Below are positions 1-12,939 of a DNA stretch of 64,000 bases, one piece after another (within the stretch, counting starts at the first letter, position 1; each line of letters begins with the position of its first letter). Both the position numbers and the translations under genes were made by a program. The notes beneath the pieces are model-generated. The model ran no database searches, was not told the DNA's origin, and saw only the letters and a program-made list of their open reading frames with translations. Source of the stretch: Hofstenia miamia (Eukaryota > Xenacoelomorpha > Acoela); assembly GCA_004352715.1 (NCBI GenBank), contig SCFE01000092.1:1036969-1100968 (forward strand), given 5' to 3'.

Positions 1-1851
1 AATTCCTTATATAATAAATGATGATGGTGAATATATTACAAATGACAAAGAAATTAGTAATATTTTAAATGAAAGATTTGTGAAACTAGGAATGAATGAC
101 AACCTAAATACAAAGTTCAAACATTTATATCATAAGCATCGCAATATTAGAAAACATGATGATCCCTATAAACCAAGATTTATTACATTAGTAGAATTTT
201 ACAAAGAAACAAAGAAAATTAATTGGAACAAAGCGAAAGGTCATTGTGAATTTCCTCCTTGGTTTTTGAAAGGTGCCTTGTGTATTTTATTGAGACCTTT
301 GTGTGACTTATTTAATCAATGCTTGGCAGAATCAACTTACCCTGATTACTTAAAAATTGCTAAAGTTACACCAATATATAAGAAAAAAAGAAAAGATCTT
401 GCAGAAAATTACAGACCAGTTTCAGTATTAACAATAATTAATAAAATATTTGAAAAATTATTATTCAACCAAATTAACCTATATGTGGAACAAAATGAAT
501 TAATATCAAAACATCTGTTTGGATTTTAAAAAGATACCTCTACAAATGATGCCTTACTTTATGCTGTTGAAGACTGGAGATCAAAACTAGATAGGAATGA
601 AAAAATATATATAGCATCATTAGATATTTCAAAGGCATTTAATTCAATAAACCATTCTATTTTATTGGAAAAGTTAAAGCAGATTTATAATTTTAGTGAT
701 TCATTAATAGAATTATTAAATAGTTACTTAAGTAATAGATATCAGTATGTGAAACTCAACGAAGAAATATCAAATTCATTAGAAATAAACCATGGAGTAC
801 CACAAGGATCAGTACTGGGTCCATTACTATTTAAGTTATATGTAAATGATATGGATCAGCACATTAATAGTAATCATGTACAATTTGCAGATGATACTCT
901 TATTTATTGTAATGATATTTTAAATTTACAGGAAAATGTTGAAAAATTGCAATCATTCTTTAATAATAATTTGTTAAAACTAAATATTCAAAAAACTATA
1001 TTTATGGTAATTAAGAATAGAAGAAATGAATCAACATTAGAAAGTATTAAGATATGTAACAACATCATTCACGAATCACCAAAAATGAAATATTTGGGAG
1101 TAGTAATTGATAATAAATTGAATTTTGAAGACGAGGCAAACAACATCATAAAGAAAATGGCGTATGGTATAAGATCAATTCAAAAAATTGGAAAGTTTAT
1201 ACCAATAGAATGGAAGGTAATACTCTTTCGATCACTTGTTTTATCCCATTTCTTGTACTCATCTTGTTTATTAACGAACTTAAATAAAAAGGCAAAATCG
1301 AAATTAGAGAAAGTATTTAAATGGGGAATAAACATAATTAGCAACAAAAATAAAAAAGAAATAATGTGTAAATATCATCTAAGATCATTAGAAGCTCTTC
1401 AAAATATTAGATGTTTATCGATATTTTGGAAAAGAAAATCGAACATTTCTAATCATTTAAATCAAAGAACAATTACATTTGGTAAAACTAAGTATAATAG
1501 AAAAGTAATGAAGAACGGATTCCTAAATTATTCAATATTGCTTTAGAACAAATTGGATTACAACACAAGAAGTGAAAAAATTATACAATATTTAAGAAGA
1601 AGTTGAAAAACATGATTACACAACAAAATATCAATTATCTGACTAATTATAGAATAAGATGTGCAACTCAAGAACAATAAGTAAAAATATTTTTTAAATT
1701 ATATGTAATTTGTAAACGTAACCAAGAAACAAACATTTACTGACATAACTAAGCACATATGAAGAAAGTTGCATTATTTATGTTCTTAATAAGTTTGTAA
1801 ACTTAATACATGTATATGTACATGAGAACTTAAATATATGTTGTTGTTGTT
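1..1851 (+). mobile_element. Non-LTR retrotransposon (LINE), 3' portion, copy 1
   Basis: This is the 3' part of an endonuclease/reverse-transcriptase type LINE; the 5' part lies beyond the left window edge, because the coding frame is already open at base 2. It contains RT sequence to about 1,546, a decayed C-terminal tail and a roughly 230 bp AT-rich 3' UTR. The end is set by comparison with the second copy at 35.8-37.6 kb: both read ATATATGTTGTTGTTGTTA and diverge immediately afterwards (here at about 1,851). The element therefore seems to end in a short TGT repeat rather than poly(A). Short-repeat tails are known from CR1/L2-like and related clades, but I cannot assign the clade by eye. 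Confidence 0.88.
2..1546 (+). pseudogene. LINE reverse transcriptase ORF, two nonsense codons and a frameshift
   Basis: Reverse transcriptase that would copy the element's RNA at the target site. The frame is open from base 2. Visible motifs are NYRPVSVLT (fingers), SLDISKAFNSI (motif A, catalytic Asp codon at 623-625), HGVPQGSVLGPLLF (motif B, from 791) and QFADDT (motif C, FADD variant, Asp codons 890-895), followed by thumb-like sequence with YLGVVID. A TAA at 527-529 interrupts the frame where related elements read GFRK; the same frame resumes immediately. A TAG at 1,544-1,546 replaces the Trp of the C-terminal L-W-N motif, which copy 2 still encodes as TGG. One A is then missing from the A-run in ...GAAAAAATTATAC relative to copy 2. 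The element is dead but young-looking. Confidence 0.87.
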
Positions 1852-2438
1852 AACAGACAAAATTACAATAAACCATTTCAACCCTAGGTTACGATTGGTT
1901 GCGTTAAGCAATGATGTTTGGCATGAGCAACACAAATCATTATTAGGCCAGGATTGTATAAAAATACGAATAAAACTGGTTTTTATAATACACTTAAGAT
2001 ACTATGCATTAAGTACAACAAATGTAACAATAACAAACCCCTTATAGTAACAACGTTTTTTCCGCATTTATATTGTAACGACTGTTCTCTTTAGCATGAG
2101 TAATTCCGACATTGGCCCACATTGCAATGTTTCACTCAAGACTAGTTCAATGTTGATCGTTAGTAATCCACCTTTATGCGAATGTGAGTTAAAGCTTAAA
2201 CCTACTTTACTATATATCTGCTAATATTCACATATAGTTGATACAAAGGCAAAATCGAAACTAATAAATGACAAATGATTAACATAAAAGCAGAACTTGA
2301 AAGAAAAATCTTGAGATCAAGACACAATACAGCCGGAATTCGATCAAAAATTAACGATTCTAATTCGAATTTATCTGAAATTATTTAATACGATTACAAT
2401 TCGACGTTTAGAAATTAAAATAGAAAAATGTCAAAGAT

Positions 2439-2473
<35 letters not shown>

Positions 2474-2561
2474 GTAACTATACAATTTTGTCTAGACAAA
2501 CCACGTAGTAGTATTTGGTAATCCGAGAGAATGACCTTTTCCAGAATAGCAGACCCGCATT
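1852..2561. other. AT-rich spacer, no gene seen
   Basis: No motif-bearing ORF on either strand. It holds one (TA)n tract, listed separately, and otherwise unique-looking AT-rich sequence. Confidence 0.5.
2437..2473. repeat. (TA)n microsatellite, interrupted
   Basis: Alternating TA with one AAA interruption near 2,451. The short minus-strand ORFs across it only translate the repeat into Tyr-Ile runs. Confidence 0.95.
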
Positions 2562-2730
2562 CAGGGTTGGCATACACGTAAACAAAACATATGAAAGTGC
2601 GAATGAACGAAACCCAAAAATTACCTTCCAAACTTTCCATAAAATTCTATATAAATTTGAAAAAAACATTTAAAAAAACAGTATTTAAAACATGGTTTAA
2701 ACAGGTCGTGTTTAAAACATGGCAACCCTG
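2562..2730. mobile_element. hAT-type MITE, 169 bp, CAGGGTTGGCA termini
   Basis: Starts CAGGGTTGGCAT and ends ATGGCAACCCTG, giving imperfect terminal inverted repeats. Flanks are CCCGCATT (2,554-2,561) and CCCGCATC (2,731-2,738), an 8 bp target-site duplication with one mismatch. CAG-type termini plus an 8 bp duplication are the hAT signature. The interior carries TTTAAAACATG words shared with the larger element at 22,424-22,809, which has a similar right end, so both probably belong to one family. It has no coding capacity. Confidence 0.78.
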
Positions 2731-2994
2731 CCCGCATCCTATCTGATTCAAACTACGTGAAGCAGAAATTTAGACAGTTTACCTGAGAAATGCAAGGCTC
2801 CCGCAAACGCACTAAAGCTATGAACGAAGTGTTTTTAAAAGCATTTTGAATGTTTCAGATTCAATCTTTTCAGTTTTACAAATTTCAATTCAATCAAAAC
2901 GAATTAATAAACACAATTCTAAACTCGCAGTAACCGATAATGAAGATTCTATTATTTTAGCAGAAAATTGACAACGTCAATGAAAAAGCGTATT

Positions 2995-3140
2995 AACATC
3001 AAATCAATTGTTTTGATTTGATCTGATTTGACATGAATTTTTGCATCAATTGATTTCGATTGATATGATTTGATTTAGAAAACTAGATAAATTATCTAAT
3101 AATACAAGCGATAATGTATTGATTTGAGTTGATATGATGC
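2995..3140. repeat. Degenerate TTGATTTGAT-type simple repeat
   Basis: Variants of the words TTGATTTGAT and TTGATATGAT recur many times in this stretch, giving an old, degenerate short-period repeat rather than a clean microsatellite. The 61-codon minus-strand ORF over it is a by-product. Confidence 0.5.
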
Positions 3141-6100
3141 GAAATTTCGAAATTGTGTCCTCAACGATTAGAAATATTTGACAAGCAATAGAGCTTTGAT
3201 TGCACGCTAATGTGGACAACACCCGTTTCATTGCGCAAGGATAAATTCTGGCTTTAAACGATTAACCGTTTGATGATTTTGATAATTGTAACTGCTCTGC
3301 TTTATGTTGACAAAAGCCGAACACCAAACAGTACCAAAATCAGAGATGGAAGCTGGTCACCATACCGGGTATGTGGAGAAAACTTTTATAAGGGAAATAA
3401 CATCAATAGCTTGTATCGAACTATTTTAAATAGTGCAAATTCATGCAGTATTTGGAAATTAAAACATAGCAAAGGACATTAGCTATTTGAAAATTCAAAT
3501 CAAAAAAGAGAAATTGACAGTTAATATACACAAAAAACCAAAGTGGTACTTGAACTTATTCTAAAGTCAATTTACACTTAGTTTTAAAAACTATGTAATT
3601 ACCATTACCGAAGCGAAAATATCGATAGTCAGCTGTCTCCATCGAGACTGTCCAGTTTAATTTCTAATAATTTGATTACGTTCATTGATAAAGAATATTC
3701 ATCTAATTATAGATCAAAGAAACGCAGGTTGCCAGCACAAAGCATAAATTTTGAGAAATGAAAAATATCAATTAACCAAATGGTCGCAAGATATTTCCAA
3801 ATAATAATATTCAAAGATTTATAAATAGTTGAAAAACAACACGACAGAGGGAAAATGATTTTTCAAATGTGGTTTGATTCACACCCAAAAATGATCTCTG
3901 CTAGCATTAGAAACATTTAACGCACAGGAAGGAAAAAGCGGGATTTAAAAATTTTGATAAACTTTTCATATTTGGCAAATAAAATTTTATATTCATAATT
4001 TTTTTCCTTTGAGATGTTAGATCCGGCTCCGGCCCACCTGTTACTACATTTAAAATATCAGATCTGAGCCCGGCCTGTTTTCAATTGTGATAATTTCAAA
4101 TTATCGAAATTAGTATTGCTTCAGCATTGATTAGGTCTACTTATTACAAACTTTAAAGGTAACTTTACAAGCATGTATATATAGCTGAGACAGTAGAAAC
4201 TCTTCTTTTTCATTTTCATCAATAAAGCCGCCACTTATCGTTACTCAATATATGTTGTTTCGCAATGTGTACGTGCGTCGTTGCGGAGGCTACAAACTTT
4301 TCTATTGTTCTACTAAGAACCAATTCTTTTTGAACATCTCAAATTTGCAAAATTTAATGTATTATAAGCCCAAGAAAGAGGACAGAAAAATTATTTGATT
4401 AGAAGCTGAATTATAAAAGTGAAAGAAACTTTTGTGTCTCAGAATCTTGATTAACACTAATTTACAAATACGGGCTAGTGGTAAGATTACTCCTAGTGAG
4501 TTGTAAACAATGAAATTCATATCTAATGTGTTTCATGTGATACTCTATGATTGTAATTGTGAAAACTTTGAGAATCCTAGTCACAGTAGTTTTCTTAAGA
4601 ATGCTAAAAATCATTAACGAATTTTTATAATTAATAAGCTCATATCTCTGTAACGAAACTAGACGTCAATAAATATTTTTCAGTTTCAAGAGGTTATGAT
4701 GGTTTACTTTATACGTATATCCTTAATTATTAATGTCTGACAAAATATAATTCGATATCCATGTCGCAAACGCCGTGGCATGACCCAATGACGAAAAGTT
4801 GCTTGCATCAAATAAATAACATAATCAATTACATGTACTTTTTTAGAGGGAGACATGTAATTGGACGAAAGTGTCTAAAAAGCACTGACAAAGTTAACCT
4901 TGGATTATGTTCAAAATTAAAAATGCAAATTCACTAAAGAAAGAGATTCCCATGTGCTTTCTGACCAACGATCTTTCAAAATATAAAGGTGTTTAATAAA
5001 AACTTATTTCGTAAGAATGGCTTGGAAAAACCTTTGTTCCAAATGCCAAATCCACCTGCAAGTTTACTGCATTGTTCTTTGATTCAAATTAATATGTCAA
5101 ACTGTAATGCATACTTCACCACATTAACCATGTTTTTAAAATTTCTTATATTCAATTACTGCAAATGGACATATATGTACATCAGGGCCGGTTGAAAATA
5201 AATCATTGGGTGGCTTAAACATATTTTAATTCTTCAACTAGTTCATATTATTTGATTAGTTGAACAAATAAAAATCATGTCAGAACGACCAAAAGTGTCC
5301 CATGCAACATGTCATGCTCACTAAATCTTCGTTGTCACCAAATTTAATAAAATCCATGCAAGAAGTGTATATGTACATAAGGTCATCATCATTATAACTA
5401 ATTCGCAGTTTAGGCGTACTTCTCAAATTTGATCATTTCTTCTTCAACCTTGGAACAAACTAATGTTTTTCACACTTAAATTTAGATGAAATTTGATGGT
5501 CAACTGCCGCTTCCATTTTGTATAGTTTAGACATCAATATTTTTTTCGGAAAGCTGATAAAAAATCCGACAAGTTTTTTTTTAAAATTTTCTAATTGATT
5601 TTTGCAAGATAATGTCGAACCATAATACCTTATCTTCTAAAACAATAGTTTCAAAATTATATAATTTTGTTAAGCATGTCGAATGTTTCCCATTGCAATC
5701 CTGGTCAATCAAATAGTCAATAATATTGTACGCAGCAATATAATAATCTCTTATTAATATATGTTCAGAGGTTCTTCAAAAATCTTAGTTAATAATTTAG
5801 TGCAATGTAAGGAAACAATGACTGTTGTAAGATTTAATAACGTCTTTAAATAAACAACTTCTATGCTGTTTATCGCCAAACATCCTAACCAGCACTTCCC
5901 GACCCACGCCCTTCCACTGTCTATGAGTCACTTCAATATTTTGCCCTTGCAATAAAATTGAACTCACGCACATTTACTAACACACCATAACGACGTATAA
6001 ATATACCTTGTATTTATAATAAAATACATTTAGTTAAAGGGGCTCATTTAAAGAGGTGGTTCAAAGCTTTGCCCTACATTGCATGACTAAGCAGGAATTC

Positions 6101-6184
6101 AATTAAAACCCCAAGAAAATTTTCGATTAGAGCATTGTCACGATCGAATTTAGGAGTTTTAAATTTAAGCTGTACTTTCAATTG

Positions 6185-6186
<2 letters not shown>

Positions 6187-6228
<42 letters not shown>

Positions 6229-6237
6229 ATATATATA
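6187..6237. repeat. (TA)n microsatellite with central ACATGT
   Basis: About 51 bp of TA alternation interrupted once by ACATGT near 6,221. The same interruption occurs in the tract at 32,423. Confidence 0.95.
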
Positions 6238-7014
6238 AAGTTTGAATATAACTACAAGAATGTAGACGATAAATTATATATTAATGGAGATATTGTGCCA
6301 ATTATTGGCAGTCTTAATTTTTGTGATTAACAGTTGGCAGACCAATTAGAATTAGAACCACCCCGCAAATATGTATTTAATCATCACGCATAACCCCCAG
6401 CTGATCTTAACAATTTGAAAATTAGAGGTCAAATCGACCTCTACATATAAATATATATATATGACGATTACACTACATAGGTTAATGATTATTTATGCTC
6501 GCAAATATAACAGTTAAGACATTTTTTGACAACTGCTGAGAATTGTCGTTCATTGTGCGTTTTTGCTAAATGGAAAAATACACTTCATATTACTACTAAG
6601 AAGACAGTAGTAAGGGAAATGCATTTTCAAAAACTTTCGTCAATGGAGAGGCAATTAATATTCTCAGTACTGCGAATTCACATAATTAATTCCAGTCTCG
6701 CCTAAGAAATGTCTGTCAACTACGAAAACCAATCGATTTCAAAGCGAATATTGCATAATGCAAATATTATAAAAAACAAAAGTACGTCTGCAAACTTCAG
6801 TGTCCACTGAATGTATACTGAAAATAACGAATTAATCTAAAAATTGACTTCGGAACAAAATTCTGAATTTCCTAATTATATTCACTAATATAAAATTTTC
6901 TTTATGTCATGTGAAGCAGACAAACATAAAAGACAAATGGCGGATAAGATACATAAAGAATTGACCTACACGCCTTTATACAAATAGACATAATAAACAG
7001 TAATGTTATTACTC

Positions 7015-7020
<6 letters not shown>

Positions 7021-7052
<32 letters not shown>
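7021..7052. repeat. (TA)n microsatellite
   Basis: Uninterrupted AT alternation of about 32 bp, preceded by a short CATATAC variant stretch. Confidence 0.95.
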
Positions 7053-7054
<2 letters not shown>

Positions 7055-7619
7055 CATGGTAGTAAATTACGCTTGAATATATTTGTCTATACATAATATA
7101 CATATAATTCGCAGTCTGGAAAAAATAATTTATAAGTACACTATCTGAATTCAACCTGTAGTTCAAGGTACTTTGAGTAAATGCTCTGATAAATGCTGTT
7201 GAAACACAATGACTTGAAATTTCTTAAAATATTGAACAAGAAATGTGACTATGGATTACTTATATTTTACTGTTGAAATCATACTAGCTTACAATCGACC
7301 TTATGAATCGCAAAGTTAAGAAAGTTAAGATCATGATCATGAAATAATATGTTCACTTGACCTACATATTTCTGTTCTGTCCTCTTTTTAGTAAAAGTAT
7401 TTCTTTTATAATGTAATATAAGTAGCTATGTGAAGAGATGAACATGAATCCATTTCCAGCAATCGATATACACTACAGCAGCAGTTGGATATCGGTCCAC
7501 ATGCATTGTTCTATGAAATCTCCTAATCCGCACCCACGAAGTTTAGTCTTTTTGTTGCAGAGTATGTATTATAAATTTTCTGTTTTATACTCAGACAAGT
7601 GGCTTGCATTTAAAACGTA

Positions 7620-7881
7620 GAGGGCCATGGCTCCGCAAAGTTCAATAAATTAATCATAGTTTTACTCATATGAAATAGTTTCACACTTTTTCATTGAATT
7701 TTTTAATAGAATGGCGTTAGTATTATATATATTTTAACTAAAAGATATTAACTCTAACTTAGTTACAAAATATTAGAATTAATACTATGGAGTTTTGTGT
7801 CCAGGATGCCAAGAGGAAGTGGGCACAGTGGCCTAACAGGGAGGACCATGGCCCCCTGGCCCTCCCCTAGCCACGGCCCTG
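7620..7881. mobile_element. Probable hAT-like MITE, about 262 bp
   Basis: The left end reads GAGGGCCATGGCT; the right end read inward is CAGGGCCGTGGCT, then a G-rich run. The inner right segment (7,825-7,881) is GC-rich and translates on the minus strand to RAVARGGPGGHGPP, an artefact of this terminus. I see no matching 8 bp duplication, so the left boundary is less certain than the right. Confidence 0.5.
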
Positions 7882-10800
7882 ATTATACTTGTTATAAACA
7901 TTTTTCGAAATAAAAATTTGAGAAATAATTCTACATGGAAATCAAAATTGAAAATGATTTGAAATAGGAGTTCCCCTTGCAAACATGTTTCGAAGAATGC
8001 AGAAGATTTTTGGGCATACGACGTTTGAAGATGAACAGTTGAGTTCCACGAGCTTCCAGCAGAGTTGCTTGACAAAATCCAGACAGTAACGCTCAACCTT
8101 ATAATAAGTCAAAATGGCCCCATCGATTTCTAGTTTCAAAGCAATTTTTGGGTTGAGGACATAGATTACATACAAATTGATAGTGTTCACGATTTCAAAC
8201 CTCTTGGTTACAATTCACATCCAACAAGATATTACCAGTAGCCCATATTTGGATGAAAATAGGTCTGTTTAACGGATTGTTACCCGTCATAAACGCATAC
8301 AAATATCACAAAGAACACGCTTGGCGGCTGAACTTGGGGTAAGGTTTGTTAGTTAAATAAAATGCTCAAAAAGTGTAGGTTCATTTGGCATTTTGGAAAA
8401 ATAGTTGCAAATTTGAGCTTATATTTGTTTGTAGTAAGAAGTATGGTTGATGTTGAAACGATAAATTTATTGTGAAATGTAACTGAAGCCTATAAATTTG
8501 GAAAACCTTTACGAGCGGAAGCTTAGCACATGAACTTATCGAATTTATGCTCAACTTTGTTTAGCACAAAAACATTGTTCACGAAATACTGAACTGCAAG
8601 AAGAAAGGGGAGGGCGGTCTACTTGTCATATTTAAACTTAAAAATATTACTAATTGAAATTCTAACGAAGCATTACTAAAAAGTTCTTAAGCAAACATTT
8701 ATAAATTTCATTGAAGTGAATAACAATACAATGATGAGCGGGCAAAAATACTCCTAAACCACGAACTTGCCTAAATATAGAACTTTCATGCATTGAAATT
8801 TGAGAATTTGGGCACTAGAAAAGTTCCTGCATTCCCGATTAATACAAAACATCCATTTATGAAAAGTGGAAGTTTCATAAATTGCCGAGCAATTCCAACC
8901 TTGCAGACTTCATTAAAGATTTAGTAATCGAATTAAAAGGCGCTTTATAACAATAGAGTTGTTCACTAGCTCCAAGACACATTCAAGAAGCTCTGTTGTA
9001 ATTTTTATCAGCGTTGCGAGCAACTAGAAATTCTCTGTAGCCAATTATCTTAATTGAAGAAACTCGGACTCCAGCTACCAATTGCATTCTTGTGTAATGT
9101 GTCGGTATTAGATTCACGGTTGAAACCAATCATCTTCTCGATATGTACAATTGGCATTCTGCTAAAGAAAACGCCGTGTTGGGAATTCAAACTCATTTAA
9201 AATTCGAAATAATCACAGATATTAAAAATTCAAAATGCATATCAGTTATTACTCTAAAATAGAGATTCACTTTTTTTCACGATGCAAAGCTACGTGCCAC
9301 ACACCCGAGAACAGTTCTGATAGTATGGTAACCGGGATTTTGCTGCATCCTTCAATTCTAGTTACTGAGATCAATATGTTCCACTATAAACTTTTTGGAT
9401 TTAGCTGTCATATTTATATGTACATTAGGTTTTAGAAAACGTTTATCAACTGGCATTCTAGGCTGCTATAAATTATATATCAAATTCACTTATTCGCTCA
9501 AAGCAAATGAACTCAGATTCAATCCGTTTACTATTTTTCACCTTCAATAATAGTACTCTTGAAAATTATAAAATATGAGAATCCCAAGAATATTTGATAG
9601 AAAATGGGAGTAAATATTTTATCCTGGTGATTAGAGATAATTCATGTGTTGGGGGGGAATACATTTCAATGTTACTTGTCGTTATTTAAGACATGGTTTT
9701 GCATGCAATATGGCAAACAATGTTTTGAAAATTAAATGTCTAATTTATATGACAAATAATTCTAATAGAATACAGCCGAATGAAGTCATTTTTTAATATC
9801 TTTTAATACTCGTTCACAAGAATAGCGTCAAGAGCGTAATTGTGAAAGATTTTGGTTTTCTCCAAATAGATATATATAATAGATCGCCTTGGATCATATA
9901 TTAAAATATGAACTTAATTTATAATGGAATTATATTCTAAGAAAATAATTGTTCTAACATATAACTGAAAATCGCTTCAAGTGTTGCTATAAAATTTTAC
10001 GCCATTTATATGCAGATCACACAAAGCAGCTCATTTCCAAACAGAAAGTTGTGCCAAGAGCAGAGTAAATGAACACTCAAGTTAATTTTGTTGACTTTAA
10101 ATTTTGAACTTTTATACATGTATACCCAAAGTATACATCTTGAAACATTCTTAAATTTATGATATCATTTAGCACAAACAATGAATACCTTCACAGAAGT
10201 AGTGAGGAGATTCGATCACCTTAACAATTTTTAATATCGATGTTGAAAGACGTGAAATAAAATTAGTGACAAACATACAATCACTGCTGTCTGTAAAAGT
10301 TTTTATTAAAATTCAAGTAAATAATAAAAAATAATTTGATAGGAATAAAGAAAACAAAAATAGCAACCTTTATTTATATCGTTTTCTTAATTAGCTAAAT
10401 AAAACAGGAATTCAAATTGATGGTAAGCAATTCCAAGAGCATTTCCGTAATTAAATTGTTAAAATATAGTCTCATTGCTAAGGCATGTTTTTATCCTGAG
10501 ATACAATCTTATGAATACCATAACTGCTTCGCAAATAAAATGTACAAGCCTATTTGAGGGTACTTCAACTGATACACAATGCATAATTCAATCACATTAG
10601 TGGTTTAAAATCAACGTTGTTGAGATTCTTAAGTTTAATCTTTGCTTTTGCACCTGGAACCCAGATAAAGCACAACAAATATATCAGTGAAAATACTGCT
10701 TTCCATCTTATTAGTACGACAATTAAATGGCCTTGATTCAAATTATATTGTTTGTTTTTTGTGCCTTAACTATAAAAATAGATTTATTCAAATTGAGCCG

Positions 10801-11305
10801 ACTTTTATATACCGGAAGTTCATATTCGTACTGTTTTTAGTGGTAAATCCATACCCAACTGAACAACACATTTTAGCGTCAATTATTAATGATTCATTGA
10901 CTCGTTCTATTCAAACGTTAATAACCATTGCATGATATTCGAAAGATGATCAATATTTCATACAATTTGGATAAAGGCACCGAATCCGATTTGATTCGGT
11001 TTATGCGAGGCTCATTTTACAATACTAATCAGTTCCATATAATATACTCGCTCCAGTTTCTTGGAACTGGGATCAAATATTTCATCATTACGATGGTTAA
11101 AAATTTCAGGGGGATGACATTGGCCGCGACTAGGACAAACCCCTATTGGACCAAAAAGAACTGGTACCAATACAATTCTGGTATTGCATCGATGTACCAA
11201 TAACAATTCCTCTATTCCTCCCACAAAGTGCAGGATTTAGAATTTTCATTAGAGTATTCAATTTGTCTTTGTAATCTATCTTCGATTTCGTTCTAGTTAT
11301 ATATN

Positions 11306-11341
<36 letters not shown>

Positions 11342-12939
11342 CAGACAGTGCTTCTGAAGCAGAAAGTGAATAAGATATGTTTATATAATGATCCGTAGTT
11401 TGCTTTCTATTTCCTGGAAACATGATTAACAGCTGGTAACAGTTAAATGATATACGGATGGTAACCGCAATATATACAGCGTAATTATTTTTGCGATTGG
11501 TTGAATAAATAATAATAAACAAACGAGCACAAAACACAGAAACTTATCATAGAGAAAATTATTTGAAATTAGAAAAATTGAAGTGAAATTGGATAGTTGT
11601 CCAAAGAAGAGATTTGAATTAAGTGTAAGTTGAATAGTTATGAAAGAATTCAATTTTTTTCTGAACCAATTGCTAAAAGAGATTTGAACAGTAAATATAT
11701 AATATTTTTCGTTCATGAATTTGTTCATTAGAAAATACTGGAATGAAGCCTTGGAAGTACGTACAACTTGAACGGAATAGAGAAGTTAACGTGATAAAAT
11801 GATATGGGATTGAGCTTTCTGAAGTGGCCCAGATTGCAACTGTTTTCAATTGTACTTTTATTGGAGGGGTGATAAAGAAACCAACTAAATTTTCATTCGC
11901 TTAGAAATCGATTTACAGTCGATCGTCCTCTACTGTTATCTGCAGTTGCTCAGAATATTTAATTAAAGCCAGTGGGAATCAATTAGCAATTAAGCTTCAA
12001 AACTTGTTAATACATTACAAATTTTTAAGTGGCGGCTGCTACCAATTTTCTTATTTCCGATTGTAAATCGATATTTTCCATGTAAATGTTGACATATTGA
12101 CAGGAGGCTTTGTGAATATTATGTGCACTTACTATTAGTAACTAAAGAATTTTCTCTCACCACCCGTCTCTCTACAAATGAAAACCTATGACAAGAGTAC
12201 TATTTATTTTTGCGGCCCTGCATCTGGGCGCCCTAGGCAGTTGCTTGTTGGCATAAGGGTACATTTATTTCCCAACCAAGTACAGAATGAATTATATTTA
12301 AAACCTTAAGTTTTGACAAATAGAAATGATAGTGATAGCTGTGTCAACACTTCTCTACTTAGTATGTGGTGTATTCTAAATAGTGTCCAATGAGAAATCA
12401 AGAATTTAACCAAACTTTTTTTAGTGAAAAATGTAATAAAAACACCAACTTTTTAGGCTAATATGCCATTTTTTGTGGCCAAAGTGGTCACACTGGTTCC
12501 TTGTAACAGAGGTTCAGCCAGAGGTATAGTCAAGGAGGCAGGCGGGGGCTCAACTGTCCGCCCTACAATATTTACAAATTTTCGGTAATGCAGGCAATAA
12601 GTCGTGCATCTCAAAATATTGAGAAAGAATATTGTCGATTTTTACAATTGAAAGCATGTTGATGATAGAAAACTCGAGATAAATTACAACGTTTTTCATT
12701 ATTGAGAAACTTAGAGCAGAAATTTAGAGAAAAAAATAGCCGCTGATGGAAATCCCATTTGAATCGCTCAAAGTTTTTAAAGTTTATTTCCATATATATC
12801 ACCTTAAATATCCACGTATTATTTGACTTTTTGAATGAATTGGTAGCACATTCGTAGAAAAAAAATCCGTCTTTGATTCACAATTGTTATAAATTTTTTA
12901 AATTCTGTATTGAATTAAAATATTTTGCGTGGTTCTTTA
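7882..12939. other. 5 kb spacer, no intact gene
   Basis: Mostly AT-rich unique-looking DNA. At 8,275-8,355 the plus strand reads RIVTRHKRIQISQRTRLAAE, which resembles the second helix-turn-helix region of Tc1-like transposases; this is a weak match. The stretch at 7,990-8,215 has higher GC and frames open on both strands without a recognisable family. At 12,510 a solo hAT-like terminus starts CAGAGGTTCAGCCAGAGG and runs into a G-rich segment, with no partner seen. A perfect 8 bp stem hairpin (ACCGAATC/GATTCGGT) lies at 10,979-11,000. Confidence 0.4.
11299..11336. repeat. (TA)n microsatellite containing one N
   Basis: TA alternation with an undetermined base at 11,305, consistent with assembly trouble in the repeat. 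Confidence 0.95.

Larger units (their letters stand above)
3141..7619. other. 4.5 kb AT-rich spacer with transposon scraps
   Basis: No gene recognised. Small GC-richer islands look like transposon debris: 3,338 begins CAGAGATGGAAGCTGG, resembling the left end of the MITE at 14,522; 4,021-4,080 is rich in CCGGCCC words; 5,185 begins CAGGGCCGGTTGAAAAT, like a hAT terminus, but I could not find the matching end. Two (TA)n tracts are listed separately. Confidence 0.45.

Noticed and set aside
5185-5380. CAGGGCCGG terminus with two ATGTACAT octamers nearby
   Set aside because: The second octamer is not preceded by a matching inverted end, and the octamer is a short palindrome likely to recur by chance.
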